Part shown: one piece after another, positions 8,077-16,542 of the stretch | Layout: every line of letters begins with the position of its first letter | How positions within the stretch are numbered: the first letter of the stretch is position 1 | Assembly (NCBI GenBank): GCA_035509315.1 | Contig: DATJLS010000038.1 | Coordinates: forward strand, 9,222 to 73,221 | Reading direction: 5' to 3' | DNA: 64,000 nucleotides | DNA from: JAKAWQ01 sp035509315 | Lineage (GTDB): Bacteria > Pseudomonadota > Alphaproteobacteria > Acetobacterales > Acetobacteraceae | Notes under the pieces: model-generated | The model's input: only the letters and a program-made list of their open reading frames with translations | Told to the model about the DNA's origin: nothing | Database searches by the model: none | Translations under genes and position numbers: made by a program

Positions 8077-8850
8077 TCAGCCTGTCGCCCCGCTCGAGAG
8101 GTTTGCAATCTTGCGCTCGAGCCCGGCCACCAGCGCCGTCGCGCCGCCGCTCGCCAGAAGTCCTTGGAAATCCGAGCGTTGCACGGCGACCTGGCTGATC
8201 GAGCCGTCCGTCAGAACGTCCACCACCTTCCATCCGTCCGGACGAAGACGCATGACGTAATCGATCTCGACCGGCGACTGCCTCCTTCGCAGAAGCTGCG
8301 TCTTCACCACGATCTCGCCATTGCCGACATTGCGCACGGAGGGCGAAACCGCGAAGCTCTGGCCATCATAGCTGTCGAAATTGGAGACATAGGTCGAAAC
8401 GGTGTAGCGACGGAACACTGCCGCCAGCGCGGCTTTCTGGGCGGTCCCCAAAGTCGGCCAGGAAAATCCGACCGCGCCCGCAAGCACGGTACCGAGATCG
8501 AAGACCTGCGCGATCACCGGATCGAGCGCCGCATAGCGTGCCGCAAACGGCGCGTTGCCGCTGCCGGCCCGCATCGCCGCAAGCAGCGCCGTATCCAGCT
8601 GCTCGATCGGCGCCGTCGGCGCGTCTGCGGCGGCATCCGCCATCGCTGGCCGCCATGGCATGGCTGCGCTCACGAGCCCGGCAAGACCGAGCCCGAGCAG
8701 GCCACGCCGGCCGCTCATCGAGGCACGTCCGAAGAGTGACGCCGTCGGCGCCGTTTCGGGACTCTGGCTCAAACGCCCTGCCAGGGGATCTTCGGTGGGC
8801 GCTTCACGTCCGGCGGAACTGCGTGGAGACCGAATCATCGTGGATGTCAT
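8077..8850 (-). CDS. MlaC/Ttg2D-type exported lipid-binding protein
   Basis: A 257-residue exported protein of the MlaC (toluene-tolerance Ttg2D/HpnM) family. These periplasmic carriers pass phospholipids or hopanoid-like lipids between outer and inner membrane. 'SGRRGLLGLGLAGLVSAAMP' near residues 45-64 looks like a Tat-type or Sec signal. The mature part shows the family pattern of 'ARYAALDPVIAQVFD', 'TYVSNFDSYDGQSF' and 'DGWKVVDVLTDGSISQ'. With the start at 8850 (GGAG about 10 nt upstream) there are about 44 residues before the signal; a start at the Met at 8718 would give a cleaner signal peptide. No mlaABDEF or hpn genes are nearby. It follows the DUF2147 gene by 31 bp and may be cotranscribed with it. 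Confidence 0.8.
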   Translation of the reverse strand: MTSTMIRSPRSSAGREAPTEDPLAGRLSQSPETAPTASLFGRASMSGRRGLLGLGLAGLVSAAMPWRPAMADAAADAPTAPIEQLDTALLAAMRAGSGNAPFAARYAALDPVIAQVFDLGTVLAGAVGFSWPTLGTAQKAALAAVFRRYTVSTYVSNFDSYDGQSFAVSPSVRNVGNGEIVVKTQLLRRRQSPVEIDYVMRLRPDGWKVVDVLTDGSISQVAVQRSDFQGLLASGGATALVAGLERKIANLSSGATG

Positions 8851-8881
8851 CGCACCTGAACTCCAAAAAACCTTCTCCCGT

Positions 8882-9391
8882 TCACGTCATGCGGCATTCG
8901 GGGCCGAGCTCTCCCCTGTAGGGGCGCCACGTCTCTGTCTGGCCAAGCAGCGGAATGGCGAGGTAGCCCCGCAGCTTGAGATCGCCGGCATCATCCACCC
9001 TGAGGCGCGCCCCATAGGTTGAGCCGTCGCGCGGGTCGGCCACCGTGCCGAACCACGCATCGCCGCGCTGCCTTTCATCCGCGATGATGGCGAGCCCGCA
9101 TTGCGAGCCTCCATGCACGTCTGTCGGCACCGGTGCGCCGGGCGGACGCTGGAGCCCGACGATCCAGCCGCAGAGAAGCTCGCTCGAGCCCGAGTCTCCG
9201 CACGGAGCGATCCGCACCACCGCGTTTCCATTGGCGGTTATCCAGGTCCCGACCGGTGTCCTTGCCATCTCCTGCCACATGCCCGCCCGGGCGGCCGGCG
9301 TGAGCAGCATCCATCCAGCCACCGCCCCAACCAGCGCGCCTACCCCCACGGCATGCGAAAACAGCCTCAACAGACCCTTGCGGCGCTCCAT
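8882..9391 (-). CDS. DUF2147 exported protein
   Basis: A 169-residue protein. Residues of about 8-37 form a hydrophobic signal sequence ending near 'AARAG', and the rest is a DUF2147 domain. The domain shows 'VGTWITANGNAVVRIAPCG', 'LCGWIVGL', a central 'YGARLRVDDAGDLKLRGYL' and a closing 'ETWRPY', all usual for the family. DUF2147 proteins are small periplasmic proteins of unknown biochemistry found widely in Proteobacteria. The frame is open much further upstream, but the ATG at 9391 with GGGA just before it gives the normal signal-peptide start. It is divergent from cyoA and probably leads a two-gene unit with the MlaC-like gene. Confidence 0.8.
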   Translation of the reverse strand: MERRKGLLRLFSHAVGVGALVGAVAGWMLLTPAARAGMWQEMARTPVGTWITANGNAVVRIAPCGDSGSSELLCGWIVGLQRPPGAPVPTDVHGGSQCGLAIIADERQRGDAWFGTVADPRDGSTYGARLRVDDAGDLKLRGYLAIPLLGQTETWRPYRGELGPECRMT

Positions 9392-9824
9392 CGTTCCCAA
9401 TCCCACTCGCTGGACCCCTCCCATCGTTCCACAATTCGTGATCCGGCTCCCGTTGGTGAACGCGCCTCTCTTCATGGGAACCATGCAGGTACGGAATGGA
9501 GTGGCGCGGCATCGCCCCGGCTGCGGGGCCGGCCGCGGTCGCGCTTCCCCCATCGCGCATGGCAAGACCATGGAATTTGCTGGCCGTCCTGCGTTGACAC
9601 TCTTCGCATACGCACCAACTCGCGAGAAAGACGGGAGTTGGATGCCGCGATCGTCCATCATCCTCGTCACGCTCGCCCCTGCACCGCGATCGGACGTCAC
9701 GGGCGCGCTGCGTGTAAGCCCGCAAGCGCCCGTTTCTCCTCTCCTTGTGGCGTTCATCGTCGGCAGTGCGCGTTCGCGTGCGATGCCGCGGTGCTTGGGC
9801 GTTGCCCAGGCACGGATCGAGTCG
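9392..9824. other. 433-bp divergent intergenic region upstream of cyoA
   Basis: No gene is recognisable here. A TTGACA hexamer at 9594-9599 on the + strand has no convincing -10 box 17 bp away. Just after it an inverted repeat pairs CCAACTC (9615-9621) with GAGTTGG (9635-9641). The region must hold the promoter(s) for the cyo genes and for the DUF2147 gene; the inverted repeat could be an operator or an RNA hairpin in the cyo leader. Confidence 0.4.
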
Positions 9825-10754
9825 ATGAATGGACATCAGCCCGCCAGAAAATATCCTTCAAAATATGCTCATATCCTGCGGATTGCCGTGGGTGCCGTCG
9901 CTCTGGCCGTTCCCACTCTCTCGCTCGGGGGCTGCAGTCGCGGCCTCGTCCTGCTGCACCCCTTGAACCCCATCGGTGCGACTGAAAAATCGGTCATCCT
10001 GATCGCATTCGGGTTGATGATGATTGTCGTCATCCCAGTTTTCGTCATGACCCTTCTGTTCGCCGCGCGCTATCGCGCCACCAACGGCAAGGCCCGCTAC
10101 GCGCCGAAATGGGACCGTTCCCTTGGCATCGAATTGATGGTCTGGCTGGTTCCCGCGCTGATCGTAACCGGGCTCGGCATCCTGTCCTGGGGGACGACGC
10201 ACGCACTCAACCCCTATCGCCCGCTCAACTCCGCCGAAGCGCCGATCGATATCGATGTCGTCGCGATGAACTGGAAGTGGCTGTTCATTTATCCCCGCCA
10301 GGAGATCGCGGCCGTGAACGAGCTCGTTCTGCCGCGCGGTGTGCCCGCACGCTTCCGCCTGACTTCCGAAACGGTGATGACGGCGTTCTTCATCCCCCGC
10401 CTTGGCACCATGATCTACGCAATGCCGGGTATGCGCACGAAGCTCAATCTGGTCGCGGACAAGATCGGCGCCTATTCCGGCCGCAATTACCAATATAGCG
10501 GCGCCGGCTATTCGGGCATGACCTTCAAGGTTCTCGTCACTTCACGGAAGCGGTTCGCAAGCTGGATGGGTCGGGTCCGGCATTCTTCGCAGAGGCTCGA
10601 CGGAACCTCCTTGCGCCGTCTCGCGCGGCCGAGCCTCCACAACCCGGTCAGGTGGTATTCCGCCGTCCCCCCTCATCTCTTCAAGTCCATCATAGGCGAT
10701 GTCTTGGCCGAGGGTACCGGACACGGGAAGCCACGCGCGGGGAAGGGGGTCTGA
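9825..10754 (+). CDS. cyoA: cytochrome bo3 quinol oxidase subunit II
   Basis: CyoA is the quinol-interacting subunit II of the bo3-type terminal oxidase in the inner membrane. The 309-residue product starts with a lipoprotein signal whose lipobox 'LGGC' places the acylated Cys at residue 37. Two transmembrane helices follow (around 50-75 and 95-115), then the cupredoxin domain with 'VVAMNWKWLFIYP' and 'FFIPRLGTMIYAMPGM'. The CuA-ligand Cys/His set of cytochrome c oxidases is absent, as expected for a quinol oxidase. The frame is open far upstream; the ATG at 9825 is chosen because it begins the signal peptide, although the ribosome site is weak. First gene of cyoABCD. Confidence 0.93.
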   Translation: MNGHQPARKYPSKYAHILRIAVGAVALAVPTLSLGGCSRGLVLLHPLNPIGATEKSVILIAFGLMMIVVIPVFVMTLLFAARYRATNGKARYAPKWDRSLGIELMVWLVPALIVTGLGILSWGTTHALNPYRPLNSAEAPIDIDVVAMNWKWLFIYPRQEIAAVNELVLPRGVPARFRLTSETVMTAFFIPRLGTMIYAMPGMRTKLNLVADKIGAYSGRNYQYSGAGYSGMTFKVLVTSRKRFASWMGRVRHSSQRLDGTSLRRLARPSLHNPVRWYSAVPPHLFKSIIGDVLAEGTGHGKPRAGKGV

Positions 10755-10758
10755 GGCA

Positions 10759-12783
10759 ATGTTCGGCAGGCTCACTCTTTCCGCCATTCCCTATCACAAT
10801 CCCATCATCATGGGTGGAGTCTCGATCGCCGTCATCTCGGCCGTGATCGTCATCGGCGCCATCACCTATTTCGGCAAATGGACCTATCTCTGGAGAGAAT
10901 GGCTGACGTCCGTCGATCACAAGCGCATCGGCGTGATGTACATCATCCTCGCCCTGGTCATGCTGCTGCGCGGCTTCGCCGATGCGATCATGATGCGCGC
11001 CCAGCAGGCGATGGCCTTTGGCCCCAATCACGGTTATCTGCCGCCGGAGCATTTCGACCAGATCTTCACGGCTCACGGCACCATCATGATCTATTTCATG
11101 GCGATGCCCTTCCTCATCGGCCTCATCAATGTGGCGGTTCCTCTGCAGATCGGTGCGCGGGACGTGGTCTTTCCATTCATGAACGCCGTCAGCCTGTGGC
11201 TTGCCGTGATCAGTGCCATGCTGGTCATGGTCTCGCTCGGCGTCGGTGAATTCTCGAAAGGAGGATGGAGCGGCTATCCGCCGCTCACCGAGCTGCCGTT
11301 CAGTCCGGGCGTTGGGGTCGATTACTGGATATGGGCGCTCCAGCTCACCGGCATCGGCACATTGATGACCGGCATCAATTTCCTCGTCACCATCCTCCGC
11401 ATGCGCGCGCCCGGGATGACGCTGATGCGCATGCCCGTCTTCGCCTGGACGGCGCTCTGCACCAGCATGCTCATCGTCCTGGCCTTTCCGGTGCTTACCG
11501 TCACCCTCGCCCTCCTCGCGCTCGACCGTTATGTCGGCACACATTTCTTCACCGCCGGCGCGGGCGGCAACCTGATGATGTACACCAACCTTTTCTGGAC
11601 CTGGGGACATCCGGAGGTTTACATCCTCATCCTGCCGGCTTTCGGCATCTATTCCGAGGTCACGGCGAGCTTTTCGGGCAAGCGGCTGTTCGGCTATGCC
11701 CAGATGGTCTATGCCACGGTCGCGATCACGGTCCTTTCCTTCGTGGTCTGGCTCCATCACTTCTTCACCATGGGAGCGAGCGCAAACGTCAATGCCGCCT
11801 TCGGCATCGCGACGATGCTGATCGCGATCCCGACAGGGGTGAAAATCTTCAACTGGCTGTTCACGATGTTCCGCGGCCGGCTTTGCTTCACGCCGCCGAT
11901 TCTCTGGACTCTCGGCTTCATCGTCACCTTCGTCATCGGTGGCGTCTCGGGCGTCGTCCTTGCCCTGCCACCGGCGGATTATGTCCTCCACAACAGCGAG
12001 TTCCTGGTCGCCCATTTCCACAATATGTTGATCCCAGGCTCGCTGTTCGGATTTTTTGCCGGATATGAATACTGGTTTCCGAAAGCCTTTGGCTTTCGCC
12101 TCAGCGAGAAATGGGGCAGGCGTGCCTTCTGGGCCTGGCTCATAGGCTTCTACGTCGCCTTCATGCCACTCTACGTGCTCGGTTTCATGGGCATGCCGCG
12201 CCGCATGCAGCATTATGACAACCCGGCCTGGCATCCATGGCTCGAAATCGCGGCTGCCGGTGTTGCGATCATTGCATTCGGCATCGCCTGCCAGATCGCC
12301 GAGCTTGTTGTCAGCATTCGTGACCGTGCGCAGGCCCGTGACCGCACCGGTGATCCCTGGGGTGGCCGCACGCTCGAATGGTGGCTCGCGTCTCCTCCAC
12401 CATTCTACAATTTTGCCCGCATCCCGTTGGTCCACGATATCGATGCCTTCGCCGATATGAAGGAGCGGGGCATCGCCTATCGCCGCCCCGCCGCCTATCA
12501 TGACATCCATATGCCGAAGAATTCCGGCATTGCCTTTGTTATCGGCATTCTTGCCTTCGTTCTGGGATTCGCCCTCATCTGGCACATCTGGTGGGCATCC
12601 ATACTCAGCCTGCTTGGCATCCTCGGCTGCATCCTCGCCCGCGCCTGGAGCGAGGATGTGTCCTGGCACGTGCCGGCGGAGGAGGTCGCCGAGATCGAAG
12701 ATCGCCGCTATCGCGCTTTGATTTCCGCCATGGCCCCTGCCACCGAGGAGGCCCGTCGAGGGGAGGGCCTTGTCCATGCCTGA
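10759..12783 (+). CDS. cyoB: cytochrome bo3 quinol oxidase subunit I
   Basis: The catalytic haem-copper subunit, 674 residues (E. coli has 663). It carries the low-spin haem and the haem-CuB centre that reduces oxygen to water while pumping protons. Visible landmarks are 'FTAHGTIMIYF' (haem ligand), 'WGHPEVYILILPAFG' (CuB His and the cross-linked Tyr region), 'HHFFTMG' (CuB His pair) and 'FLVAHFHNMLIPG' (haem ligands). About 14-15 hydrophobic helices are evident. The ATG at 10759 lies 4 bp after the cyoA stop; a further in-frame start at 10699 would add residues unlike the family. The end overlaps cyoC by 8 bp. Confidence 0.96.
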   Translation: MFGRLTLSAIPYHNPIIMGGVSIAVISAVIVIGAITYFGKWTYLWREWLTSVDHKRIGVMYIILALVMLLRGFADAIMMRAQQAMAFGPNHGYLPPEHFDQIFTAHGTIMIYFMAMPFLIGLINVAVPLQIGARDVVFPFMNAVSLWLAVISAMLVMVSLGVGEFSKGGWSGYPPLTELPFSPGVGVDYWIWALQLTGIGTLMTGINFLVTILRMRAPGMTLMRMPVFAWTALCTSMLIVLAFPVLTVTLALLALDRYVGTHFFTAGAGGNLMMYTNLFWTWGHPEVYILILPAFGIYSEVTASFSGKRLFGYAQMVYATVAITVLSFVVWLHHFFTMGASANVNAAFGIATMLIAIPTGVKIFNWLFTMFRGRLCFTPPILWTLGFIVTFVIGGVSGVVLALPPADYVLHNSEFLVAHFHNMLIPGSLFGFFAGYEYWFPKAFGFRLSEKWGRRAFWAWLIGFYVAFMPLYVLGFMGMPRRMQHYDNPAWHPWLEIAAAGVAIIAFGIACQIAELVVSIRDRAQARDRTGDPWGGRTLEWWLASPPPFYNFARIPLVHDIDAFADMKERGIAYRRPAAYHDIHMPKNSGIAFVIGILAFVLGFALIWHIWWASILSLLGILGCILARAWSEDVSWHVPAEEVAEIEDRRYRALISAMAPATEEARRGEGLVHA

Positions 12784-13414
12784 TACGGCCATCGAGGTTC
12801 TGAATACAGACATTCTCGAAGACATGTTCGCCTCCGCCGAGGGACAGGGGGAAGCGGAATCCGTCGCCAGCACCGCCTTCGGCTTCTGGCTCTACATCAT
12901 GAGCGATTGCATCCTCTTCGCGGCCCTCTTCGCGACTTTCGTCGTCCTGAGCCGGAACTACGCGGGCGGTCCAACCGGACGTGAGCTCTTCGACCTTCGC
13001 GAGACGCTCCTCGAGACCTTTTCCCTTCTTACGAGCAGCGTCACTTGCGGCTTCGCGATGCTCGCTCTGCACAGGGAGGAGAGGGGAGGGGTCATCTCCT
13101 GGCTCGCCGTCACCTTTCTCTTCGGGCTCGGCTTCGTCGTCATGGAGGTGAGGGAGTTTTTGCACATGGCGGCTATCGGCAGCGGCCCATGGCGCAGCGG
13201 GTTCCTCTCCGCCTTCTTCACGCTTGTCGGGGCCCACGGCACGCACGTTGCCATCGGCCTCGTCTGGATGGCGTTCATGATCGTGCAGATCCTCGCCAAG
13301 GGACTGACGGCAAGTGTTCAGTCCCGTTTGCTGCGCCTCAGCATGTTCTGGCACTTCCTCGACATCATCTGGGTCGGGGTCTTCACGGTCGTCTATCTGA
13401 ACGGGGTCTATTGA
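12776..13414 (+). CDS. cyoC: cytochrome bo3 quinol oxidase subunit III
   Basis: A 212-residue subunit III with five hydrophobic helices. Typical segments are 'GFWLYIMSDCILFAALFATF', 'SLLTSSVTCGFAM', 'LVGAHGTHVAIGLVWM' and a closing 'WHFLDIIWVGVFTVVYL'. It stabilises the oxidase and its proton uptake rather than binding redox centres. Two starts are possible: TTG at 12770 and ATG at 12776. The ATG has GGGAGGG 8 nt upstream, whereas the TTG would be only 2 nt from it, so the ATG is used. The gene overlaps cyoB by 8 bp and shares TGATG with cyoD. Confidence 0.94.
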   Translation: MPDTAIEVLNTDILEDMFASAEGQGEAESVASTAFGFWLYIMSDCILFAALFATFVVLSRNYAGGPTGRELFDLRETLLETFSLLTSSVTCGFAMLALHREERGGVISWLAVTFLFGLGFVVMEVREFLHMAAIGSGPWRSGFLSAFFTLVGAHGTHVAIGLVWMAFMIVQILAKGLTASVQSRLLRLSMFWHFLDIIWVGVFTVVYLNGVY

Positions 13415-13779
13415 TGCCGCATAACGCGATCGATGCTGCCGGCGCAGGGAAAGGCTCGGCTCTCTCCTATCTTTCCGGCTACGTCCTCGCGATCCTCCTC
13501 ACCCTGGCCGCCTTTCTGCCGGTGATGACAAGGGTGCTTTCACCCGAAGAGACCTTCATTGTCATTTTCGCAGTAGCCGCGGCGCAGATCCTGGTCCATC
13601 TGCGCTGCTTCCTCCATTTGGACGGCTCTTCAGAACAACGCTGGAATCGCGCCGCCCTTCTCTTCACGGCACTGATCCTCGTCCTCATCGTCGGCGGCGA
13701 GATCTGGATCATGTTCAGCCTTCATGCGCGCACGATGCTTGCCCCGGCCGCGATGCCCAGCCCGCCGAACGGGGCTTAA
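13414..13779 (+). CDS. cyoD: cytochrome bo3 quinol oxidase subunit IV
   Basis: A 121-residue membrane protein with three hydrophobic helices. The motif 'QILVHLRCFLHLDGSSEQRWN' between helices 2 and 3 is diagnostic of CyoD, which assists CuB assembly and stability of the oxidase. The start is coupled to the cyoC stop (TGATG). Its stop codon overlaps the end of the convergent acetyltransferase gene by 4 bp, so no cyoE (haem O synthase) follows; that gene must be elsewhere if haem O is used. Confidence 0.92.
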   Translation: MPHNAIDAAGAGKGSALSYLSGYVLAILLTLAAFLPVMTRVLSPEETFIVIFAVAAAQILVHLRCFLHLDGSSEQRWNRAALLFTALILVLIVGGEIWIMFSLHARTMLAPAAMPSPPNGA

Positions 13780-14336
13780 CGTGCCGGTGGCGGCAGGCTG
13801 TCGCCCGCGCCGAGCGTGCGCTGCAGCAGCACCGTGTCGAGCCAGCGTCCGTGCTTGTAGCCGACCGAGCGCAGCACCCCCACCAGGCGGAACTCCGCAC
13901 GCTCGTGCAGCCGGATGGAGGCGAGATTGCCGCTATCTCCCACCACCGCGACCATCTGGCGAAAGCCCTGCTCCGTACAGGCCTCGATCAGCGCATCAAG
14001 CAGACGCCGCCCCAGGCCGCGTCTCATCGCGTCCTGACGCAGATAGATCGAGTTTTCCACCGTCTCGCGATAGGCGGGCCGCGCCCGGTAGGGCCCGGCA
14101 TAAGCATATCCCGCAATGCCGGCCGCGTCCTCCGCAACAAGATAGGGATAGCCGCGCCCGACCAGCTCCGCCCGCCGCCGCCCCATCTCGGCCGCATCCG
14201 GGGCCTCCGTCTCGAAGGAAGCTGTCCCGGTGAGGACATGAAAGCCGTAGATCGCCGTGATCGCGGCGACATCCTCCGTGCGCGAGGCGCGCAAAATCGC
14301 TGCTCGCCCAGACGCGACACCCGCTTCTTCGTTCAT
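13776..14336 (-). CDS. GNAT N-acetyltransferase, phosphinothricin acetyltransferase-like
   Basis: A 186-residue acetyltransferase of the Pat/YncA (MnaT-like) group. 'TAIYGFHVLTGTASFETEAP' near the N-terminus, 'GYAYAGPYRARPAY' and the acetyl-CoA loop 'MRRGLGRRLLDALI' are characteristic; 'VGYKHGRWLDTVLLQR' closes the domain. Relatives acetylate phosphinothricin, methionine sulfoximine/sulfone or similar amino-acid analogues, so a detoxifying role is likely. The ATG at 14336 is preferred over the upstream TTG at 14366; neither has a clear ribosome site. It overlaps the end of cyoD on the opposite strand. Confidence 0.87.
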   Translation of the reverse strand: MNEEAGVASGRAAILRASRTEDVAAITAIYGFHVLTGTASFETEAPDAAEMGRRRAELVGRGYPYLVAEDAAGIAGYAYAGPYRARPAYRETVENSIYLRQDAMRRGLGRRLLDALIEACTEQGFRQMVAVVGDSGNLASIRLHERAEFRLVGVLRSVGYKHGRWLDTVLLQRTLGAGDSLPPPAR

Positions 14337-14407
14337 CGGATGAGTTTGCGTCAGGCTATCCGTCAACCCAAGTGCGAAACTCCGATATCCGGCATCAGCG
14401 TTCCTTT

Positions 14408-15919
14408 TTATCCCGCGCTCGCCGGAATCTGCGGCATCTTCACGCCTTCATAGTCAACCACCGTCATCATCCCGGCCTCGAGATGATAGAGGTTGTGGCA
14501 ATGGAAGGCCCAGCGTCCCACATTGTCCGCATCGAAGGCGATGGTCACGCTTGCCTGTGGCGTCACCAGCACGGTGTCCCGCACGGCCCCCGAGAATTTT
14601 CGCCCGTTCACCGCCAATACCTGGAATCGATGCCCATGCAGATGCATCGGGTGGGACATCATCGTCTCGTTCCGCATGACGAACATCACCCGCTTGCCCG
14701 CGCTTACCATGATGGGCGTGATCTTCGGATAGACCTGATTGTCCATCGACCAGACATAGGCCTGCATATCGCCGGTGAGCAGGACATCGCGCACGATCCC
14801 GGGCTCACGCTCTGCAAGCGGCTCTGCCGCGGTCAGGCTTTGCTCGAAATCGAGCGTGACCGCCGGGGCCGGCGTGGCGGCGTTCTCCGCGATCCGCCCG
14901 ACCTTAGCACCCACCGTCGCGAGCACGATGCCCGTGCGGTCGGTCTTGCCTTCCACCTGGGCGAGGATGGGAAAGGCGCCTGCGCCCGCCGGGAGGTCGA
15001 GCAGGATGTCCACGCGTTGCGCCACCGCAAGCGGTATGGTGCCGATCGTCATCGGCTTGATTGCCGTGCCGTCCACGGCGATGAGCGTGCCGCGGAGCGC
15101 GCCAAGGCTGATCCAGAAATTGGTCGCGGCGCTGCCGTTGATGATCCGAAGCCGCACCCGCCCTCCCGGCTCCACCCCGACGATATCCGGGTCGGCGAGC
15201 GTGCGGTCATTGGCGAGGAAGGCGTCGTAGTCCACGTCGTTCAGATCGGGCTTCGCCTCCGTCGCCGACATGCCCTGGCCCGACATGCCCTGGCCCGACG
15301 CCCCCTGGGCCACCGTTCCTTGGCCCGTCGCGCCCGGCATCTTCATGCTGGCCATTGCCACGCCGGCGCTCTCTTTGCGTTGCCGCAAAGCCGCGAAGAT
15401 CTCGTCCGGACTCCGGAAGCTGAAATCGTGCAGCATGACGACCACCTCCTGCGCCCCCCCGTGCTCGGAAGCTCCGTCGCGGATGATGAGCGGGGCGGAG
15501 AGCAGCCGCTGCTCCTGGAAGCCGACATGCGAGTGCATCCAGAAAGTGCCCGCGAAATCGAGCTTGAAATCATAGTCCTGGCGGGCGCCGGCGGGGATCG
15601 GCGGCGCAGAGACATAGGGCACGCCATCCTGGCGGAAGGGCGGCGTCAGGCCGTGCCAGTGGATCAGGGAGTCGGTATCGAGACCGTTCCGGACCTGAAC
15701 GCGAAACGGGGTCGAAACGTCCATGAAGATCCCCCGCGTGCCGTCCGGCTGAGCGATCCCGAGCACGGAGGCCGCCTTGCCGTTTACCTCGATGACGCGG
15801 CTTTCCAGCATGAGCACGGTGGGGTTGGTCCCCGCCTGCGCATCCGCGCGGGCGGGAAGCGGGCCGAACGCCCCCGCAGCCACGGCGGCGGCGGATTTGA
15901 GGAAGCTCCGGCGATCCAC
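14408..15919 (-). CDS. Tat-exported multicopper oxidase with Met-rich insertion
   Basis: A 503-residue multicopper oxidase. The N-terminal 'DRRSFLKSAAAVAAG' is a Tat signal, so it folds with copper before export. The four copper motifs are present: 'HWHG', 'HSH', 'HPMHLHGH' and 'HCHNLYHLEAGM' (type 1 Cys and axial Met). Between the first and second cupredoxin domains lies a Gly/Gln/Met-rich stretch with repeated 'SGQGM' units and several MxM pairs, resembling the Cu(I)-binding methionine-rich regions of CueO/CopA-type oxidases. A role in periplasmic copper tolerance or metal oxidation is probable; laccase-like activity is possible. It lies 74 bp downstream of the DUF202 gene on the same strand. 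Confidence 0.9.
   Translation of the reverse strand: MDRRSFLKSAAAVAAGAFGPLPARADAQAGTNPTVLMLESRVIEVNGKAASVLGIAQPDGTRGIFMDVSTPFRVQVRNGLDTDSLIHWHGLTPPFRQDGVPYVSAPPIPAGARQDYDFKLDFAGTFWMHSHVGFQEQRLLSAPLIIRDGASEHGGAQEVVVMLHDFSFRSPDEIFAALRQRKESAGVAMASMKMPGATGQGTVAQGASGQGMSGQGMSATEAKPDLNDVDYDAFLANDRTLADPDIVGVEPGGRVRLRIINGSAATNFWISLGALRGTLIAVDGTAIKPMTIGTIPLAVAQRVDILLDLPAGAGAFPILAQVEGKTDRTGIVLATVGAKVGRIAENAATPAPAVTLDFEQSLTAAEPLAEREPGIVRDVLLTGDMQAYVWSMDNQVYPKITPIMVSAGKRVMFVMRNETMMSHPMHLHGHRFQVLAVNGRKFSGAVRDTVLVTPQASVTIAFDADNVGRWAFHCHNLYHLEAGMMTVVDYEGVKMPQIPASAG
15266..15310. repeat. 15-bp tandem repeat coding for the Gly-Gln-Met units
   Basis: CCGACATGCCCTGGC is repeated exactly at 15266-15280 and 15281-15295, and a third copy with three changes follows at 15296-15310. 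It lies in frame inside the multicopper oxidase gene and encodes the repeated Ser-Gly-Gln-Gly-Met segment, so copy number could change by slippage without breaking the frame. Confidence 0.85.
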
Positions 15920-15993
15920 GGTCGGTGTCTCCTTCCCTTGGCGGTGCAGGCTCCGCGCCCGCGGAAACGGTCCCGATCTGGAACGATCCGGGC

Positions 15994-16383
15994 TCAGAGC
16001 TCCGCCACCAGCGTCTGGGAAAGATATAGCACCAGCGCGATGCCGAGTATGACCATTAGCCCTGCCAGCGCGAGATCGACGCGCGCGCTCTCAACAGCAC
16101 TTTCCTGCCGGTCGATTGCCCGGCCGGTGCGAAGGAAGCGCACCGCCGCAATCGCCACCATCGCCGTGCCGGCGAGAATGAGCAGGATTCCGGCAATCCC
16201 CCCGAACCCGCCGCCCGGCACCGAAGCCGCCTGAGCGCCGCCTTCCATGGACCCCACGGCAATCTTCAGGAACAGGTTGAAGCGCGTGACAAGAAATCCG
16301 AAGGCCATCACGGCAATCGCGGTCCGCACCCAGGCCAGGAATGTCCGCTCATTGGCTGCATGATCGGAGAAATTGCGGATCAT
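15994..16383 (-). CDS. DUF202 (YidH-like) membrane protein
   Basis: A 129-residue inner-membrane protein. The N-terminal 'ANERTFLAWVRTAIAVMAFGF' is the signature of DUF202/YidH proteins, followed by two more hydrophobic helices around residues 63-85 and 103-125. The family is small and of unknown function, often near oxidoreductases or transporters. Here it precedes the multicopper oxidase on the same strand, so the two may be cotranscribed. It is divergent from tgt. Confidence 0.88.
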   Translation of the reverse strand: MIRNFSDHAANERTFLAWVRTAIAVMAFGFLVTRFNLFLKIAVGSMEGGAQAASVPGGGFGGIAGILLILAGTAMVAIAAVRFLRTGRAIDRQESAVESARVDLALAGLMVILGIALVLYLSQTLVAEL

Positions 16384-16448
16384 CGGCGAAGTCCGGTGAC
16401 GGAACTCGTTTCTCCCTCTCGCCTCACGGCGCCGCGCGCCAGGGTGCT

Positions 16449-16472
16449 GGCCGACGTGCCGGCCGACGTGCC
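16449..16472. repeat. 12-bp tandem duplication upstream of tgt
   Basis: GGCCGACGTGCC occurs twice in direct succession (16449-16460, 16461-16472) in the DUF202-tgt divergent region. An imperfect GC hairpin (about 16474-16500) follows at once. It may be an operator pair or just a slippage product. Confidence 0.6.
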
Positions 16473-16542
16473 GGTGGGGACCCCCTTTGCGGGGTGTCCC
16501 GATTCCACCGCACGCGATATTGATCTAAAAACCCACCGCTCC

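Noticed and set aside
9594..9622. TTGACA as a complete sigma-70-type promoter for cyoA
   Set aside because: No acceptable -10 box is found at 16-18 bp, so only the -35-like hexamer is reported in the intergenic entry.
10690..12873. Long minus-strand frame opposite cyoB
   Set aside because: It is antisense to a clear cytochrome oxidase gene and has a highly charged His/Asp/Arg composition typical of shadow frames.
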